This document shows, piece after piece, positions 35,401 to 50,600 of a DNA stretch of 64,000 nt (position 1 is its first letter; every line of letters begins with the position of its first letter). The DNA comes from Aricia agestis. Lineage: Eukaryota > Arthropoda > Insecta > Lepidoptera > Lycaenidae. Under the pieces are notes generated by a model, which had not been told where the DNA came from, did not search any database, and worked only from the letters and a program-made list of their open reading frames with translations. The position numbers were made by a program, and so were the translations under genes. The stretch lies in NCBI RefSeq assembly GCF_905147365.1, contig NC_056409.1:8189001-8253000 (forward strand). The letters run 5' to 3'.

Positions 35401-35615
35401 GAGGTTTATATGGCTAATATAGGTGGGGCACTGTTCCGGTAGGCGGGGCTTCACACAGAACAGCGCAACGTGGCGAGCGGGTCACGTGACGCGCACAGTA
35501 TAGCGTGCGGGTAGGCGGGGCTTCACATGGAGCGGCGCAGCGTGGCGTACGGGTTATGCGGCGCGCGCAGCGTGGCGTACGCGTAGCAGGGGGAGCGCGG
35601 ACGCGCGCGGCGGGG
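32420..35615. other. AT-rich stretch, probably partly POSH 3' UTR
   Basis: No supported gene. It lies directly downstream of the POSH stop (minus strand), so some of it should be 3' UTR. Candidate minus-strand AATAAA sites are near 34,257 and 32,698 but cannot be ranked. Next to the stop, 35,440-35,575 holds two copies of a 70-bp GC-rich tandem unit beginning GTAGGCGGGGCTTCACA. Confidence 0.45.
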
Positions 35616-38600
35616 TCAGTCGGGGCAGCTCTGCACGAAGGAGGCGGGGAACAGGCCGGTGCGGCCGGTGCGCTGCAGCGTGCCCTTGTACCACCCGTCC
35701 CCGCGCTTCTTCACCACCATCACGATGTCGTCCACCTTCAACTCCAGCTCGTACTCCGAGTTGGGCGGGTACGGCGCTATGCAGCGGAACCTGAAATTAT
35801 ACAATTTTATTTATTAAAGTGATAACTTCTTATAGATATTCCGTATCGCGTTACGGCGCCAGTCAGTCTAGTTAAGGTTATCACTGTATGGCGTGCCGAA
35901 ATCAAACACTTTTTCTACAGCAAATACGAAGGAAATTGGGAAAAAAAATGTTGAATGAAAATAGTCGCGGGACTATTGCAGCAATTTAGATTGATATAAT
36001 AACTTTGATATAATAACTTTGTTCGGTTGAATTCCCGTTGACTATCGACATACCTTTCTTTAACAGGCTGCGAGTGATGTCGGTCCCGGCGCGCGGCGCT
36101 CACGTCCAGCGACTGCGACTTGCGGTGACTCTGCCACGGACCTTCGTTCGATCTAAACCATACGGCCCGTTGCATTATATTGAACATCAAATGAATATGG
36201 TATGCTGTATAATATTTGGAAGAACAATATTGTTGATGTGAAACATCCACCGATTGTGTATTTTAAAAAAAGTATATTTTTATTGAACGCCTTCGTGGTC
36301 TAGTGGTATAGAGCGCGGCTCTTGACTCGGAGGCCATTCGATTCCCGCGTTGGAAACATGTCATTTCCAAGTTTGGTTAGAACAATGCAGGCTGATCACC
36401 TGATTGTCTGACAAGTAAGATGATCCATGCGTCGGATGGGCATGTAAAAAGTCGGTCGGCGCCTGATCTCTCGCCAGTCGTGTCGGTCTTTCGTCCCACT
36501 GGGTTATGAGAGTAAAGGAATAGAGAGTGCTCTTGTGTATTGCGCACACACTTGGGCACTATAAAATTACTCCTGCGTAGTTGGCCTGGTTTCAATGAAA
36601 CCGGCCACCGTCACCGAAACCGGTGTGGGAGCTATTATTATTTTTAGATTACGTTATATAATACTGGTCTTAAAATGTACGATTTCTACCCCCAAAGGAA
36701 TAAAAACTTTAAATTATCTTGATTAAAATATTCAGAAATATAATGAGGTAATGAAATACCTACCTAAGGTAATGAAATGATAATGAAAATGCAAAAGCTG
36801 ACACATCAAAAGCTATAGAAAGAAAACAGTTAAAGAAAAGGCTTATTTCATAAAGATCGGTCGGGTTAATGAGAATATTGTTAGCATTTATTACCTCTAT
36901 TGTTTTCAAATAAATTTATCAGGCGGATTAATTAAAAAGAACATATTATTTTATCAATTATATTATCAAAGAATGTATTAAAATGCTGTACCACTAAGTC
37001 AAGCAATAAAGCTTCTTTGTCTCAACATACGCCTTCAGAAGATCTCATTTTACATTCGTATCTGATAAAAAGAAGCTTTAATAGTATTAAGACCTACGAA
37101 TAATAAAAACTAAGGAATCGTTACTCCCATACTATTATCGTTTTAAATTTGGTTCCTTTTGATCTGTCATGTAACGTCAGCCTAGTACCGCTCAAGGTCA
37201 CCTAAATATTGCAAATGTATTGAAATGTGTACCTAAGGTACCATAGTAAGGTACACTTTTTTGACAAGTATTGTGGAGCATGTTTTTTGACAGAGTTACT
37301 TTTCCTTGGTTTTTATTATTCCTAGATTAAGACACACAAAAAAGTATCTATATGATTGTGCAAAAACTTATGCACACAACGTGATAGTACCGTGGTCGGT
37401 GGTGCTCCGTGCTAGAGTGAATTGCAATATAAAGAGTCTTTATTTCAAGAACTTTGCCAATATAAGTGCCTTTACCGGCAAAGCTTTTGGAACAAACTGT
37501 GTAATATACTATATAGTGAGAGTCAAACCTGTGCATACGATGTTCGAGCATTGCGTGTCTGTCCTTGTGTCGCGTGGAGTGCCCCGAGCTCTGGGGGCCC
37601 GGGTGCCCCACGCTCTGGGGTCCCGAGTGCCCCACGCTCTGGGGCCCCGAGCTCTGGGCCCCCGTGGCCGGCAGCGCCCGCAGCAGCTGGGACGGACACG
37701 AGCCCGACCTGTGCGCACTACCATCTACCACTACCGCACGAGGGACGCGCCAAGCGTCGTCGCAGACATATTATGACGACGATAAAAGTTTAAGTCACAG
37801 CAATTTAAAATATAAATTGTAGAAAATAGAATTAGAAGCCATCTACATTTATTATTATCACGTCACGCAAAATTTCAGCTTCTCAAAATAATATGTCACG
37901 AGTTTTGATGTAAGACAGTATCCCTTTGATGTTTAACATGACGTTTGGTATGAACCCTCCTCTTGCGTTATTACGTCATTGATAGATAAACCCTTTTATT
38001 TCCCTAATAAAAAATTATTGCGTCAAACTTTTATCGTCACCACTTATAACAAAATGGATACAATGAACGTACCATAGCATGTATTGTTTCGTCCAAACGA
38101 CTCGTGGCTGAGATCATCAAGTCAATAATTTTTATTAAAAAATAATGTTTAGGACTTGGTAATCTCATAAAAATAGATATTGTTTTGAGAATAGAGATTC
38201 ATATTATAATAAATGGATGGATATGAATAATATTTTAATACTTTTAACAAATATTGTATCTCCATTCACAAAGGGACCATACAAAAATGGTTTATTGCAA
38301 ATCAAGACACACATACACTTTCTTTAAAAGATTTCATATTTTAGTTTTCCTTTTTTTACTTTTTATTTAAATTAAGAAGTAAGTATACAGTAAACCACTT
38401 TTATAAAATTAATACAGAAACACAATGCAAATTATTGACAACACAGTGCTGTTAGCTCGGAGGACACAACAACACAATGTTAACACATGCACAGACAATG
38501 CACACACAGTTAAATGTATGATGTTGTTAGGGGTACGTGCAAACTGTACTAAGGTGACTGCTATTTAATATGTGACTAATGGTAACACTAGGTTTAATGT

Positions 38601-41600
38601 AAAGTTTCTAAAAGTGGCGCTTGTTATGAATTTTGTTTTGTTTTCTTTGTCAATAAGAGTTTTTGTAAATCTTTAACAATATGTTTGAAGAAATTACTTT
38701 GTAAGTTGTAACATAATTATTTATGTTTCAGTTTAACGCAAAGTTTTGTTACTCGGTCGCGTAGTTCAGAGTTCAGACCATAGTGAATTATTCATAATTT
38801 CAAATAATTATAATATAGATCAAGTTTCTAAAGTTACTAGAGAATGTAGCCTATAAACAAATTCTGTAGCATATCTCAACTCCAAAACTCTACCTTTACG
38901 GCTAACATTTTCTTTCTCTTTTAATCTATCCCTCTCTGTCACTCACCGCACATGCACGGGATGCGGCATGACTGACGTGCCGGGCCCGTCGTCGAACACG
39001 GGGTTGTCCATACTGTAGCCGACCGGCGGCGGCGACTTGCACTTCTTCATGGCGGCCAGTCGCTTCATCAGACTTACGCCGCTCGATATCGAAGACTTCT
39101 CGGCTTTTGATTTCTCCTTCGACTGTAAAATGTTTTGTTAGTATTAATACGCAATACATGATTTATAAATGTTTCAAAAAGAAATATTTTTGATTCTAAA
39201 TTATTTTAGAAAATACCTTCTCTGATCTAGGAGCGCTCTGTTGTGGTGTGGTATGCATCGGAGAACTCCACGGGTATGTTAGTTGTTGAGCTGAAACAAA
39301 TACAAATTTCATTACATTTGAGTGTTTAAACGATGTGATATATTTTACAATAACTTAAACTTAGTACAGTATATCAATATACTATAGTAATTTACCGGGC
39401 GTCGTGAGCGGACTAGGCGCACGAGGCGGAGCGTCTGGTGGCGCCGCCCCTTTTGTTGCAGCCGACGCACTGGTAGTCTGGAAAAAAAATCAATAATGCA
39501 ATCATCATTTTCATTATATTACAACTAGATGGAAGAGAGCTTTATCTAGGTAGACATACAAAATAAAGAAAAGTCTGATGGTATTATAAGATTGATTACA
39601 AGGTAAATCGTGAATTTAACTTATACGTATTATTTAACATAGCGGACTTACAATTAAGGATATTTCTATTAGAGATAAGCAGTACCTGTTGTGTCGTTTT
39701 TCTTCTGTGTATATTTCATGTAAAAATTTGTGTGTGCAATTAAAACAGTTATTTGTGCAACAGTTAAAATAAAAAAAATAAGGATTTAAAGACGTAGACA
39801 TATTTAAGAATAACTTGCCTATTAAAAAGTTAAAAAGTAAATTTGATAAATTCCAACCCCAAGCGGTTCAAATAGGGGATGAAAGTTTGTATATAATAAT
39901 ACTTCTTAACGCGAGCGAAGCCGCGGGCAAAAGCTCGTATTAGATATTATGCATGTAAGTACCTAATGAAAAGCCGCATTTTTATAACATTTTATGGAAC
40001 TATTAGTATTAAAAAAATGGCATATAAAGTGTAACAAAATGTAAATCACTGTTTGTTTCCTAAATAAAAGAAATACCTTATCATGTTTAGGTCGGTGCGG
40101 CAGCGGCGTGACAGGGGCGAGCGGCGCGAGGGGCGCGACGTAGTTGCCGGGGAACACGCCGCAGCGTTGCGCGCGCTCGCACCACCCCTTGTACCAGCCG
40201 TCCCGGCATCGCTCCGTCACCGTGTATACGCCTACAACACAGTTCTTATAATTAACATCCAGTCTTTAAGACCTACACGATCTATCGAACGAAATATTTA
40301 AATGCCGTGATATGCCGTGCCGTTTAAATTGATTACTAGAAAAATCCACTCGATGACCTCACATAAAATTGTTAATGTCTATAGACTTACCGCCTTTCTT
40401 GAGCTCCAGTTCGTCAGACTTCTGCGGTCTGTAGGGGTATAGAGCGACATATGCGGCGGGCAGCGGGCGCTCGTTGCTGCGCGAGCGCCGCCGCCGCCGC
40501 TCCCGCGAGCTCTCCGCGCGCTCCGACCGCTCCTGCCGCGCGCTGTCCGACGTGTGGTCCAGCAAACTTGTGGCTAATATCTCCGCCGAGTGTCTAATAG
40601 CAATTAAAATCAAGTAAGTTCTGTGTATATTGTATAAGCATTGTTTCGTGCGCTCGTTCAGAAGTTGGTCAATCTATTTTAATATAATTACCTAAATAGC
40701 TAGCTAATAGCTTATAGCAGTTTACTGACCTGTTTTGCGTGTGGTTCCCCTGTAGATGCGAGGATGGCGTCAGACTGTGTCTCTTCTCCCTCTCCCTGTG
40801 GTGCTCCCTGTGCGTTCTCGAAACCGTGTAGCCGCCGTCCTTTCCGTGCGACGGGGACAGAGCCGCCTGCAGGCCCAGGCCGAAGTTCAGCAGGGAGTCC
40901 GGCCCGCTTGGTCGGCCCGCGTTCTTCGAGGAGCAGGGGGTGTCCAGCCGCGGCGGATCGGGGCCGTTCGCCGTCTCCTGACCGTCACCCGCGGGCTGGG
41001 AGGACGAACCGCCGGACGCGTCGAGCTTGGGGCTTCCCGATGGCGGCAAACTGACGTTCAGCGACGTGTTGGTGGCCGTGGAGCTCTCGTTGAGACTTAG
41101 CACGCCAAGCGAGGCGTCGAGGGACTCCGGCTCGTCCTGTGCGTTCGGCGACACGAGCGCCGCGGCGCGCTGCGTGTCGGCGTCGGGCGAGGCGGGCGCG
41201 CTGGGCTCAGCGCTGTCGCTGGCGCTGGTGTCGCTGCGGTTGGGCGACGTGGCGGAGCTGGCGGCGGGCGGCGACGCGCTGGCGGCGCTCGAGCTGGAGT
41301 CCGAGCTGGCGGTGGAGTTGTTGGGCTGCTCGTGCGCGCGCACGCTCTGGCTCTCCATCTTCGGCTGGATGACGGTCGAGTTGTAGTTGTCGAATTTTGC
41401 GGATCTGATTCGGTCGTAGTTATCACTTATTCGGGCGACGCTCTGGATGCTCATCGTCTGGGTGCCCTTGCCGTGGGCGGCAAAGTTGATGAGGTCGAGG
41501 GAGTGCTTTGTGTGGGCGGGCTCGATGATGGTGCGGGGCACAGCGGTGGTGGTGACGAGGCCGTGCGACACCGCCACGTGGTGGAGGGGCGGGGCGAGCG

Positions 41601-44600
41601 CCTGGCCGTGGAAGTTGGGGTGGGACTGGCTCATGGTGGCGACGTTCTGGTAGTTGCCCTGTCCCGCGGGCGGCGTCGACAACGACATGGGCTGGTATCT
41701 ATGTGGATGCTGTAAAAGCGATATTTCATTTTTATAAAGAATATAACGTAGGTTTTTACACTTTTACTAATTTTAAAACAAAGAAAAATAATTATTATAA
41801 TGGTTACTAATAATAATCATTTACCTGGGCGTGATGTCTGTGCTCGGAATGGCCCGCTCTCGCTAACTCCGGCAGCGGCGGGACGGGTCGATTGAGAGGC
41901 GCACTGTACATGACATTACAATTACATAAATTATTAAATATTATATATTATGTGAAGTTAAAACTATTCAAAACGACTCTTTATGCCTCCAATGATGATA
42001 ATGTTGTAATATTTTTACAATGTATTGTTTATAAATTATACCGTATAAAATATAAATGATATTTACTTGTTCATGAGTTGCCTGGCTGCTTGGTTGAGCT
42101 CCACAAATGCAATGGGGAATATCCCAACTCGCTGGTCCAAGCGCCCCTCCGCCCAGTTCTCGTCCACTCGACGATGCACGGTTATTATTGCACCTGAAAG
42201 CGACAACACAAAAATTGTATAAAAACATGTTGTCTGCAACTTCGTGCTGCGAGAGAAGCGTACATTTCTTCGGGAATAAAAACTTCCTATATCTTTTCCC
42301 GAGACTGAAAGTATATCGACACCAAATTTAAATTAAACCGGTTCAGCGGATTGAGCATTAAGAGGTAACAAACAAGCAATTCAGCATTTATAAAAATAGT
42401 ACGAGTATAAAGTTGCATGTAGTGTTGCTTGACGACCGCTGTGGCTCAGTTGGTGGGCTGTTGGTAGCTCAAGCCGGGGGTCGCGGGTTCGAATCCCGCC
42501 GACGGAACAAAAAGTTTTCAAAGTTCCTGGGTCATGGATGTGTATTATATATGTGTATCATATAATAAAAATCTTAAATATATGTATAGTATAAAAGTAT
42601 TAAATATATTTCCGTTGTCTGGTACCCGTAACACAAGTCCTTCAGGTACTTACCACGGGGCCAGACTGACGTGGTGTGAAGCGTCCATAGATATTATTAT
42701 TATTATTATTAGTGTAAATTATCCAATTTGGATTATTTTTTGCATAACCAAGTTTCGAAAATCGAAGATTTGGACTGTATCATTTGACTGTATTTTTTTA
42801 CAATAAAGCTTAGTTCTGACCTCTATCGAACGCTAAGCAGCCGTCTTCGTCGGGTGCGGACATCCGGAAGTCGTACAGGGCTTTACACAACGCCGTTGGA
42901 GATGGAAGAGGAATCACCACCTAAAATTAAAATAAGTTTTATTACCTTATACACATTTTTAAACAATAAATTATTGTAGAATAACGATTATTATATGTAT
43001 ACGCCTATACGGCCTTTGCGTAGTACATGGATTTTAATTCAGTTTTCGCCGTTAAATAAAGAAAATCAATTATTAATGAATTTTACAAACCTGAACATAG
43101 GTAATGGGGAACATGCCGGTCCTACCAGAGCACTCTCCGTGGTACCAAAACGAGTCCAGCTTCTTCTGTAGCATTATAGTTTCTCCTTTCTTGAATGATA
43201 GGTCCCTAAATCAATATATTAAATTTATTAGTTTATGATATTTATCAATTTCGACTTGTGTACGTGGAAAAAGCTCTCTCGATGTTTGGCCATGATGGAT
43301 ATTAACCATGATTGCCACCAGCAACTTCGATCATGAGCAATCGTAGCTGATGTTTTTCCTACACGTTCGTAATCGCTTGTATTCAACAATCATGCCCATG
43401 GATGGAGTGGAAATCTACATAATTCATTAAGGGGGTTTACACACGCGCCGCAGCGACAGCGGCACCGCCACTACTACTACACTGCACTACTCAATACTTG
43501 TATTTCTATTGGGCCCTTACACACGGCGCCGCAGCGGCACCGCCGCGGTGTGTAAACTGCATAAGAAGTTACTGAATAGATCTATTGTCTTCCTAACGCA
43601 AATAGAGTATAGAATAGTGTCTGAATTCTTACCCAGGCTCCTTCGATACGTAGTCGTAAAGCGCGCGAGCGTGCGGTGGTGGAATTTTGCCGTCGGAGCG
43701 AGACGTTTGTTGACTTTGAGCCTAGAAAGTAGAAAGATTCATAAGTGTCATACTAAGTAACATTGTTATGAAGTATCAAGTAAGAATCGATTACTATTAT
43801 GGAATATTTTGCATCCTTTGTGGATAATCGATATATAATTCTCCGATAGAAAATTCTAAATTGCCATTCATGAAACTGTAGTGTCTGGGACAAGGTAAAA
43901 ATATTCGCATAGTTACACAAGCTTCCTTCCTTTTGCCGCCACAATAGTTGGGTAAAATGATCACAATTTATACTATATTTTCATATTATGCCACATCACT
44001 TGTGAAATCAAGGGCAACATCTGGGGGCACGGTAGTGCATATCTAATTATAAGAGGAAAAGTTTGTTTTAAGTAATGAATAAGCTCCGAAGTCCAAAAGC
44101 TGGGCTTTCTTTGATGAGATTTGACATAGACCAGTGATCCGCAAAGTGTGTGCCGCGGCACACTGGTGTACGGTGGTACCTTGAACCCAAAAACTCATAA
44201 AGTTTGCGAAATACTGGCATAGACAAAAGAGTTAATGTTTTATTTAAATACACTTAATAGGAAAGTAATACATTACCTGCGGATGTCCACTTCTTATTCT
44301 TTGTCCGGGGATCCGTTTGGGCGCGGAGTTCTTCATGCCCTCTAAGATCCTCATGAGGAGGACGTTCGGCGGCAACTCCTCCACCTTCGCCTCCACCAGG
44401 ACCCGGCACTCCGGACATCGTAGCTCTTTGTGGGACTCCACTATTACCTGGAACAGAGAAGTAACATTTTAGTACGATAAAAAGCCACCTTTGATCCCTA
44501 TAAAGTAACTTTGAGAATGGATTGTAATTTGTACCTAATGGCATTGAAAGCAGCGTAAAACTTTTTTAACGATAATTACAAATTCAAAAAAGGCCTATTT

Positions 44601-47600
44601 TAAAGGTTTTTAAAAATTGCTTAAATAAGTGTAAATCAGGAAAGTCTCCTACACCGGTTTGGGCGACCGCAGCCGGCTTTAATGAAATCAGGAAGGTGCA
44701 CGAGTGTGTCCATAGTACACAGCAGTACTCTCATTTCTTTACTCTTATAGCCATTTGGGACGACAGACACGATAGCAAGTTTTTTGGCGAGAAATCTGGA
44801 GCAGAACCGTATTTTACATATTGCCCGTCTTTCTCGTTAGGCAATCAGCCTGCATTGTCCTAAACATGCAAACATTTTTCCAGGAATCGAACCACCGACC
44901 TCAACTACTAGATCACGATCCATCCGTATACTGTTATCAATTATCATAATACGGTGAACTAATTAATCATGTTCACCGTTTGTATGTAGAAAAACAAATG
45001 TCCGTTACGTGTCGGGCTCATACCAACGGTCCTGCAGCAGGTGCGACAATAGGGCATTAGGGGAGTTGAGAAATTTCTCTAAAATATCACCGACCGCGTC
45101 ATCGTTAATCGTATATCCCTAAAAGGCCCTTCAGTATCGTGATGAGTCTAGGGATGTTTAGAAAGTGAATTTTATATGGAATCAGCTTAAGCCTTAAGGA
45201 AATCAAAAAATCTGTAGATCACCATTTCTTTCACCTAGGCAGAGTAGAGAAAGTGTCCTTGTTTGTGTGTTAAGGATATTTAAATACGAATAGTATCTAA
45301 TCAACTACCTTATCACAAAATGTGAGTCAAGGTTCGATATATTTTATCTACTTCCTCTATCGAATAGGTCTATCGATGGTCAATAAACAAACCGATCTTT
45401 CGGTCTTAAAGTTCGATTTTCATTAAATTGAATAGTTTTTTCCCGGCTTGGCTGTTACTCATCTATACTAATATTATAATTCTGCAGAGTTTGATTCCTG
45501 AGAGCGCTAATCTCAGGAACTACTGGTCTGATTTGAAAAATTCTTTCAGTGTTAGATAGCCCATTTATCGAGAAATGCTATAGGCTATATTTTATCTCGC
45601 TAAGACTAATAGGAGCGAAGAAATAGAGGAAAATGTCGAAAAAACGGTGGAAATTTATGAAAGGGTTTATTTGAACGCGCTAATCTCAGGAACTTCTGGT
45701 CCGATTTAAAAATTATTTTAGTGTTAGATAGCCCATTGATAGATGAAGGCTATAAGCTATATTTTATTACGCTAAGACTAATAGTAGCGAATAAATAGAG
45801 GGAAATGTGGAAAAAACGGGGAAAATTATATGAAAGGGCTTATTTGAACGCGCTAATCTTAGGAACTACTGGTCCGATTTGAAAAATTCTTTTACTGTTG
45901 GATAGCTCATTGATTGAGGAAGGCTATAGGCTACATTTTATCACGCTAAGACTAATAGGAGCGAAGAAATAGAGGAAAATGTCGAAAAAACGGGGGAAAT
46001 TGTATGAAAGGGTTTATTTGAACGCGCTAATCTCAGGAACTACTATTGGATAGCCGATTGATTGAGGAAGGCTATGGGCTACATTTTATCATGCTTAGAC
46101 TAATAGGAGCGAAGAAATAGAGGAAAATGTCGAATAAACAGGATAAATTATTTGAAATGGCTTATTTGAACGCGCTAATCTCAGGAACTACTGGTCGATT
46201 TGAAAAATTCTTTCAGTGTTAGATAGCCCATTGTTGAGGAAGGCTATAAGCTATATTTTGTAGTAGCGAATAAATAGAGGGAAATGTGGAAAAAACGGAG
46301 GAAAATTATTACTGGAGCAATTTTTATGTTATTTGGCAAACATGAAGAATAGACCACGTTAAGGAACAAAGGCTATTTTTTGCGGAAAAATGTACGGTTG
46401 CGTGAAATTCTTAAATTACGCAAGCAAAGCCGCGCGAAAAATCTGTATATAATAAAATCGTAGGAAAGTCAATTCTGTATATTGAATATTTTTGTACAAT
46501 AAATAATACTTGGGATGTGATCTACTATGCTAACGCGGACGAAGTCGCGGGCAACAGCTAGTATATAAATAACAGGATATCATTTCGTAACATACAAAAT
46601 TACCCATTGCATCATCATCGTCCCAGCTGTAAAAGTGCTACAAACATAAACAATGAGATGAGCTCCGAACAAAACATTCACGATTGTTAGTCAATATTTA
46701 AACGAACGCGATACCGGCGAAGATGCAAGTATTCTGTGCTATTGTACGTTTTATGGTAATCGGATTGAACGTTTCGTAAACACCGAAAGTACTTAAAATA
46801 TTTTTTCCTACGCTTATCTTTAAAACTGTCAATGAAATACTTAGCGAGTATTCGACGTCATTGATATCTATAGATAAAACGCTTACCTACATAAACAAAG
46901 GTAACAGCTTATTAAACGCATGCAAACTTTGATGCGCCACGTGCAAACCTTTCAGCAGGGTAGCAATAGTATTAGTAATAGGTAGGCGTGTTAGAGCACC
47001 TTACTTTATCTATACTAATATTATAAAGCGGAAGAGTTTGTTAGTTTGTTTGTTTGTTTGAACGCGCTAATCTCAGGAACTACTAGTAGTTTATAATGTA
47101 GTGAGTAGTGACTAGTCCAAGTGTAGAGTCAAGAGGCAGTAGAGTAAGACATTAGACTTACTCCAATAGGTTATTGCTTTTAATTTTACTCTACTGCTCC
47201 AAAAATTTAATTTAGAGAACATGACTCTCATCTACAATATACATTTAAACATAATATTTTTGTGCAAAAATATTTGATTAATAATTATAATTATTAATAG
47301 AATAAAGTTTCCAATATTTTTGGACTAGCAGCGCATAGAGTCCTACAAATAGATTGAATTGAAAATGAGCTTAAATATCCGTTGTCCTTAAATAACTACA
47401 TAATCGATTAGGCGCCGCTGTGTGGCTCGTGTCACTCGCCACGAAGTGAAAAGGTATCTTGAACGTCCGAAATACTTGCACTTGGGTATATTATTAGGTG
47501 TTACAAAAATAGACCATCCTCTTTATTCTTGGCAGTGCACTCTTTTAACTGCGGGGCATGGGACTATAAGACTAGAAGTAGAATACTAGGCTGCCTACAA

Positions 47601-50600
47601 CAAAGCAAATTATGCGGGTCCATTAGATACTTAAACAATATATTTTGTAAGCTTTCAAGGACAAACTAGTCTTCACATATTTTATCCTACAGAAATTACA
47701 CATTATTTTTACGAGTAGACAGTTAATGGACTAATATATTATATACTATATAAATTCATCAACAGAAAAATTAATCTATACTAACATTATAATTGGGAAG
47801 AGTTTGTTTGTTTGTTTGTTTGAACGCGCTAATCTCAGGAGCTACTGGTCCGATTTTAAAAATTCTTTCAGTGTTAGATAGCCCATTTATCGAGGAAGGC
47901 TATAGGCTATATTTTATCAGATATATCTATAGACTAATAGAAGCGAAGAAATAGAGGAAAGTGTGGAAAAAAACGGAAGAAATTATTTGAAATGCCTTAT
48001 TTGAACGCGCTATTCTCAGGTATTTATCACGCTAAGACTAATAGAAGCGAAGAATTAGAGGAAAATGTATAAAAAAAAAACGTAGGAAATTATTTGAATG
48101 GGCTTATCTCACGAACTACTGAAGCAATTTGGCACACATAAGAAGTAGACCACGTGAAGGATCATAGGCTATTTTTTGTGGACTTATTTGTCTGTGAAAT
48201 ATCTAATTTACGCGGGCGAAGCCGCGCGGAACATTATATTTTACGTGGTCATGACATCACCCGTAAACGGTTGGAACCATTTTGCTGAAATTTGGTATAA
48301 AGATACTGTGAGTCCCGAAAAAGAACATAGGATACATTTTGTCCCGGAAAAATGTACGGTTACTGCACAATATATGATTTGCGCGTACACTATTCAATCT
48401 ATTTTGATGAAATTTGGTATGGCAATACTCGGTCTCGGGAAAGGACAAGGGATTCTTTTTATCCCGGAAAATATACGGTTCCCGCACAATGAACTTTTAT
48501 GATTCTCGCCTAAACTATTTAATCTATTTTGATGAAATTTGGCATGGACATTGGAGATACTAATTTGAATCTGAGACAAGGAATGTTTTTGTCCCGGAAA
48601 AATGTGCGGTTCCCATACAATTTACTTTTCTGATTTGCGCGTAAACGATTCAATCGATGTACGGGAACAACTATAAACTAAAGTCCACGCGGACGAAGTC
48701 GCGGGCAACAGCTAGTATAATATAATGTAGGTACTGTCCTTTACTGTTTTCGACTTTCGTACAAGGCTGGAGGCAGCCAAAGTTATATCGGGCAAAGCAG
48801 ACTTCCTTGTCAAATCCTTCTGTTTATGTCTGATTGCAGTAGAAGTGAGTCATATTATTATGGTCAATTATAAAATATGTCATCTACTTAGTAACCTGAC
48901 AAAATGATATGTATGATATGACGTTTTCTAGATCGCCTATAAGTCCTATAAGAAGCATAGTTTTGTACAAGGCTGAATGAAGGTTGATGAATATCTTAGA
49001 AAATTTCGTACAGTTCGCTAGCAGCAAACCGCAATAAAATTGATCAAAGTGTAACACACAATGCATATTCATCCAGCTATTTATAAGCCACATTTGCATA
49101 GCTTAAGGAGCTTCCTGTCACCTGTGAGCGCAGTTTCCTCATTCACAATCCCTCAGGTATCAGCGTTGAGGCGATGAATAAGAATTTGTCGGCCCACAAA
49201 ATTACGTTTTACATTGAGAATTGAGATGGTTTGTTGCACTTTATGTAGTACATAATATTATAAAATACCTACACCTTGTCGAAAACAATAACGGAAGCAA
49301 TAAGTAATAACCTTTTGGTTATTGGCTTTTTATATAAACTTTGTAATATAAGAAATTAAGAATTCGAACATAATAGCGCGAGCGTAAAAAGATTCCAACA
49401 TCAGGATGAACTGTCGAATTGTTATCAAGTATTTCATTACTTGACATGACTTAGGTTTTAGAATATTAGCTCGGACTCCTACCCTTTGGGGCATAACAGT
49501 CTAGTGAGTCATCAGTCATCACTCATCACTTACGTCCTTTTTGGTAGAGGACAAGGATGTCTGGGACCACGTAGCCTATAACGATTATCGAGTTGACTGA
49601 CGTTTAATGCCTTAATAATTAAATATTCAAATTCTAAAGCCCGTTGTACACATTGGGCCAACGTGTAGACTGCAGACTACGGATTGTCGCTACTAACTTG
49701 TAGTCAAGTAGCCCTCTACATCTACACTCTACACGTTGGCTCAATGCGCTGGTTCATTGCCTCAGGGCCGCGCCACACCGGAACGGCAGCGGCGAGGCGA
49801 GCACTTTCAGTGTCATATGATTTTAAACTTTATCTTCATTATGCATTATTATATCAACAAACGTGCGAAAAATTGAACAAAGTCACATTAAAAACAAAAA
49901 ACCTTAAATATCGATGCCAACGACTGGACAAGACAAGAACAGCGACCTGTCGATTAATTAAAAGACTTGGTTTTTACACAAAAAATGTCAGGCTAATATC
50001 GACTGTCCCACAAAACCAGTTCGGTAGACAGTAACGGTAACCAAAACAAAACAGCTGTGAAATCTATACCTGCAAGCCATTGGTGATCTATAACGTTTCG
50101 TGTTTGTGACTCATAACAATGAGAAGTTTTATATTTTTTAAGGTGATACCTACTACCTAGACGCTAAAACTCTAATCTCTGTCTCTACCATCAACGTTAC
50201 AATTTAATAATAAAAGCGTAAAAAAGTTGTTATAGTTAACTACGATATAAATAAAATAAATTAACCATGTCTGTTATTAATTATTATGCATCCATATTCT
50301 ACACTGCTTGATTGCAATTTGCATTTTAGAAATAAGATTAATGTGTCCTAACTCACGGGAATTAAGGAAAACTTTCATAACGACAGGAAGGAAACTTAAT
50401 ATAAAAATAAATGTTCAATAACCGCTATTTTCCCCTTACAGTCTAAAGATTATTGGTTAAAACTTTAAAAGTGTATTTTTTTTTTATTAAATAATATGCA
50501 AACGAGCAAACGAGTCACCTAATGGAAAGCAACTTCCGTCGCCCATGGACACTCGCAGCATCAGAAGAGCTGCAGGTGCGTTGACGGCCTTTTAAGAGGG

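Noticed and set aside
40756..41715. Several long plus-strand frames opposite POSH exon 8
   Set aside because: They are shadows of the GC-rich POSH exon on the minus strand, whose splice sites and SH3 context fit the family.
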